Part shown: positions 61,292-64,000 of the stretch, one piece after another
Layout of the letters: the number at the start of each line of letters is the position of its first letter
Numbering within the stretch: the stretch's first letter is position 1
Assembly (NCBI RefSeq): GCF_029428675.1
Contig: NZ_JAJNEL010000001.1
Coordinates: 6,262,001-6,326,000 of the forward strand
DNA: 64,000 nt
Direction: 5' to 3'
Source of the DNA: Streptomyces sp. JH14
GTDB lineage: Bacteria > Actinomycetota > Actinomycetes > Streptomycetales > Streptomycetaceae
Program-made: the position numbers and the translations under genes
Notes under the pieces: generated by a model
The model's input: only the letters and a program-made list of their open reading frames with translations
Told to the model about the DNA's origin: nothing
Database searches by the model: none

Positions 61292-64000
61292 ATGGGTGTG
61301 CGCACCTGGGTCAGCGACTGGCCCGTCTACCGACAGCTGACCGGATCCGACCCGCTGGCGCGTGGCCGGGCGGCCATGTCCCCACACACGCAGCAGCTCA
61401 GACCGCGCACCGGCACCGCCGAACGGGTGGTTGCTTCCGTCTGCCCTTACTGCGCGGTCGGCTGCGGCCAGCAGATCTACGTCAAGGACGACAAGGTCGT
61501 CCAGATCGAGGGCGATCCCGCCTCGCCCATCAGCCGAGGCCGCCTGTGCCCGAAAGGATCTGCCACCCTTCAGCTCACCACAGGCTCCGCGCGTCGCCAT
61601 GAGGTCCTCCACCGGCGCCCGTATGCCTCCGAGTGGGAACCCCTCGACCTGGAGACGGCCATGGACATGGTCGCCGACCGGGTGGTCGAGACGCGGCGCC
61701 GCACCTGGGAATGGGAGAAGGACGGGCTGCGCACCGCACGCACGCTCGGCATCGCCAGCCTCGGCGGCGCGACCCTGGACAACGAAGAGAACTACCTGAT
61801 CAAGAAGCTGTTCACCGGGCTCGGCGTCGTACAGGTGGAGAACCAGGCGCGGGTCTGCCACAGCTCCACCGTCGCGGGCCTGGGCACCTCTTTCGGCCGC
61901 GGCGGCGCCACCACGTTCATGCAGGACCTTCAGCATGCCGACTGCATCGTCATCCAGGGTTCCAACTTCGCCGAGGCGCATCCGGTCGGGTTCCAGTGGG
62001 TCATGGAGGCCAAGGCGCGTGGCGCCCGCATCATTCACGTCGACCCGCGCTTCACGCGCACCAGCGCCCTCGCCGACCTGCACGTTCCGATCCGGGCCGG
62101 CAGCGACATCGCGTTCCTCGGCGCAGTGATCAACCATGTGCTCACCGAGGAGAAGGACTTCCGGGAGTACGTTCTCGCCTACACCAACGCCGCCTCGATC
62201 GTCAGCGAGGACTTCCAGGACACCGAGGACCTGGACGGCGTCTTCTCGGGACTCGACCCGGACAAGCACCACTACGACCCCAGCAGCTGGCAGTACGAGG
62301 GTGTGGAGGTCCAGGCGCCCTCCGGCGACGTCGACGAACAGTACGAGCAGAAGACACAGGGCTCGGGCCGTGCGGAGACCCACGGGTCGGGAGGAGCCCG
62401 GACCGGCGCCCGCCCACCGCGCGACGAGACGCTCAACCACCCGCGCTGCGTCTACCAAATCCTCAAACGCCACTACGCCCGCTACACCCCCGAACTTGTC
62501 GAGGAGACCTGCGGAATCCCGCGCAAGACCTTTCTGCGCGTCTGCGATGCCCTGACCGCCAACTCCGGTCGTGAGCGAACCAGTGCATTCGTGTACGCCG
62601 TCGGCTGGACCCAGCACTCCACCGGTTCCCAGTACATCCGCGCCGCCAGCGTCCTCCAGCTCCTCCTCGGCAACATCGGCCGCCCCGGCGGCGGCATCCA
62701 GGCCCTGCGGGGCCATGCCTCCATCCAGGGCTCCAGCGACATCCCGACCCTCTACAACCTTCTGCCCGGCTACCTGCCGATGCCGCACGCCCACGCTCAC
62801 GAGAACCTGGACGCGTTCGTCGAGGCCAGCCGCACCGAGAAGGGCTTCTGGGGCAACATGCGGGCCTACTTCGTGAGTTTGCTCAAGGCGTACTACGGAG
62901 ACGCCGCCACAGAGGACAACGACTTCTGTTTCGATCACCTGCCGCGTCTCACCGGCACCCACTCCACCTACAACACGGTCATGGCGCAGCTCGACGGCGC
63001 CTGCAAGGGCTACTTCCTGATGGGGGAGAATCCGGCCGTCGGCTCCGCCAACACTCGCCTCCAACGGCTGGGAATGGCCAACCTGGAGTGGCTGGTCGTC
63101 CGAGACTTCTCCCTCATCGAGTCCGCGACCTGGTGGCAGGACGGACCCGAGATCGAAACGGGTGAACTGCGCACCGAATCGATCCGTACCGAGGTCTTCT
63201 TCTTCCCGGCCGCCGCACACACCGAGAAGTCCGGCTCGTTCACCAACACCAATCGGTGGCTGCAGTGGCATCACGCGGCCGTGGAACCCGAGGGGGACGC
63301 CCGCAGCGACCTGTGGTTCATGTACCACCTGGGTCGGCGCATCAAGGAGAAGCTGGCCGGTTCGACCGAGCCCATGGACCAGCCGGTCCGGGACCTCACC
63401 TGGGACTACCCCGTCGAAGGGCCGCTGCGTGAGCCGGTCGCCCACGCGATCCTGGCCGAGATCAACGGACACGGCCCGGACGGCGGTCCGCTCTCCGCCT
63501 ACACGGAGCTGAAGGACGACGGATCCACCCGCTGCGGCTGCTGGATCTACTGCGGGGTGTACGCCGACGGCATCAACCACGCCGCTCGGCGCACACCTCA
63601 CACGGAGCAGGACTACGTGGCCGCCGACTGGGCATGGGCCTGGCCTGCCAACCGCCGCATTCTTTACAACCGGGCCTCCGCGGCCCCCGACGGGACGCCG
63701 TGGAGCGACCGCAAGGCGTACGTGTGGTGGGACGACATGGAAGGGAAGTGGACCGGCCGCGACGTCCCCGACTTCGTACCCGACCGCGCGCCCGACTACG
63801 TGCCACCGGAAGGCGCAACCGGGCCCGACGCCCTGCGCGGCGACGACCCGTTCATCATGCAGGCCGACGGCAAAGGGTGGCTGTACGCGCCCGCCGGCCT
63901 GGAGGACGGGCCGCTTCCCACCCACTACGAGCCGCAGGACTCGCCCTTCCCCAACGCCCTTTACCCGTCCACCGCGCGCTCGCCCGTACGGCAGCTGCTT
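61292..64000 (+). CDS. formate dehydrogenase alpha subunit, cysteine type (3' end outside window)
   Basis: The frame starts at ATG 61292 (GAGGAC upstream) and is open to the end of the window, giving at least 903 residues. The N-terminal [4Fe-4S] cysteines are Cys51, Cys54, Cys58 and Cys86 (SVCPYCAVGCG, GRLCPKGSA). The Mo/W-ligand residue is Cys189 in ARVCHSSTVAGLG, where E. coli formate dehydrogenases have selenocysteine. Other molybdopterin segments: QGSNFAEAHPVGFQW, GNIGRPGGGIQALRGHASIQG and GENPAVGSANTRL. It oxidises formate to CO2; the long size and the RGHASIQG pattern fit FDH-N/FDH-O-like enzymes. Divergent from the antiporter operon. Confidence 0.92.
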   Translation, partial: MGVRTWVSDWPVYRQLTGSDPLARGRAAMSPHTQQLRPRTGTAERVVASVCPYCAVGCGQQIYVKDDKVVQIEGDPASPISRGRLCPKGSATLQLTTGSARRHEVLHRRPYASEWEPLDLETAMDMVADRVVETRRRTWEWEKDGLRTARTLGIASLGGATLDNEENYLIKKLFTGLGVVQVENQARVCHSSTVAGLGTSFGRGGATTFMQDLQHADCIVIQGSNFAEAHPVGFQWVMEAKARGARIIHVDPRFTRTSALADLHVPIRAGSDIAFLGAVINHVLTEEKDFREYVLAYTNAASIVSEDFQDTEDLDGVFSGLDPDKHHYDPSSWQYEGVEVQAPSGDVDEQYEQKTQGSGRAETHGSGGARTGARPPRDETLNHPRCVYQILKRHYARYTPELVEETCGIPRKTFLRVCDALTANSGRERTSAFVYAVGWTQHSTGSQYIRAASVLQLLLGNIGRPGGGIQALRGHASIQGSSDIPTLYNLLPGYLPMPHAHAHENLDAFVEASRTEKGFWGNMRAYFVSLLKAYYGDAATEDNDFCFDHLPRLTGTHSTYNTVMAQLDGACKGYFLMGENPAVGSANTRLQRLGMANLEWLVVRDFSLIESATWWQDGPEIETGELRTESIRTEVFFFPAAAHTEKSGSFTNTNRWLQWHHAAVEPEGDARSDLWFMYHLGRRIKEKLAGSTEPMDQPVRDLTWDYPVEGPLREPVAHAILAEINGHGPDGGPLSAYTELKDDGSTRCGCWIYCGVYADGINHAARRTPHTEQDYVAADWAWAWPANRRILYNRASAAPDGTPWSDRKAYVWWDDMEGKWTGRDVPDFVPDRAPDYVPPEGATGPDALRGDDPFIMQADGKGWLYAPAGLEDGPLPTHYEPQDSPFPNALYPSTARSPVRQLL

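Noticed and set aside
61025..63925. A 966-codon minus frame opposite the formate dehydrogenase gene
   Set aside because: The plus frame has all molybdopterin and [4Fe-4S] motifs; the minus frame is its mirror without any domain.

Overview
The window looks like a stretch of a Streptomyces (or closely related actinomycete) chromosome. GC and third-position GC are high, Shine-Dalgarno sites are of the GGAGG type, GTG and TTG starts are common, many small TetR/HxlR regulator plus effector pairs occur, one gene carries a rare TTA codon, and there are actinomycete-typical families (CGNR zinc finger, CYTH-CHAD, F420-type luciferase-like oxidoreductase, formylglycine-generating enzyme). The number of broken genes and insertion-sequence remnants fits an accessory, arm-like region. 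No rRNA, tRNA or CRISPR array was seen.

Layout. 1-5.1 kb: end of an alpha/beta hydrolase, a TetR regulator, two tandem GNAT acetyltransferases, an RsbW-like ATP-binding protein with a coupled 55-residue ORF, then a decayed TnpB-like remnant. 5.1-20.4 kb: a redox and regulator region with an NmrA-like reductase, aldo/keto reductase, SnoaL-like protein, several TetR/HxlR/CGNR regulators, a metallo-beta-lactamase-fold hydrolase behind a perfect 29-bp palindrome, two efflux/MDR units with matching operators, and a four-gene catabolic operon (flavin reductase, hydrolase-NTF2 fusion, second hydrolase, enoyl-CoA hydratase). 20.4-28 kb: a phosphotransferase, a nest of IS256/ISAzo13-type remnants that cuts off a frameshifted cyanase gene, an isochorismatase-like protein that has lost its catalytic Asp, and an MFS/HxlR pair.

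28-36.2 kb is the most unusual part. A large serine recombinase with a transposase-like C-terminal domain reads directly into a 5'-truncated dihydropyrimidinase (hydantoinase) gene. This is followed in the same frame by the decayed tail of a luciferase-like oxidoreductase gene and then by an intact NCS1 transporter. Downstream the order repeats in miniature: an 84%-identical scrap of the recombinase C-terminal domain, the last codons of a second hydantoinase gene, and an intact luciferase-like oxidoreductase. It reads as a duplicated pyrimidine/hydantoin-degradation locus rearranged around an integrase.

36.2-50 kb: secreted proteins, an AbiEii-like nucleotidyltransferase coupled to an unknown partner, an amidase followed by a collapsed peptide ABC transporter (one intact ATPase left), a formylglycine-generating enzyme, two short-chain dehydrogenases (one without the catalytic Tyr-Lys) and a lipoate ligase-like protein. 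50-64 kb: a membrane/stress and energy region with a lipid-kinase-like protein, an isochorismatase of foreign codon use, CYTH-CHAD, a GlsB-type protein, a compact six-gene Mrp/Mbh-like cation/proton antiporter operon without a recognisable A subunit, and, divergent from it, a cysteine-type formate dehydrogenase alpha subunit that runs off the end of the window.
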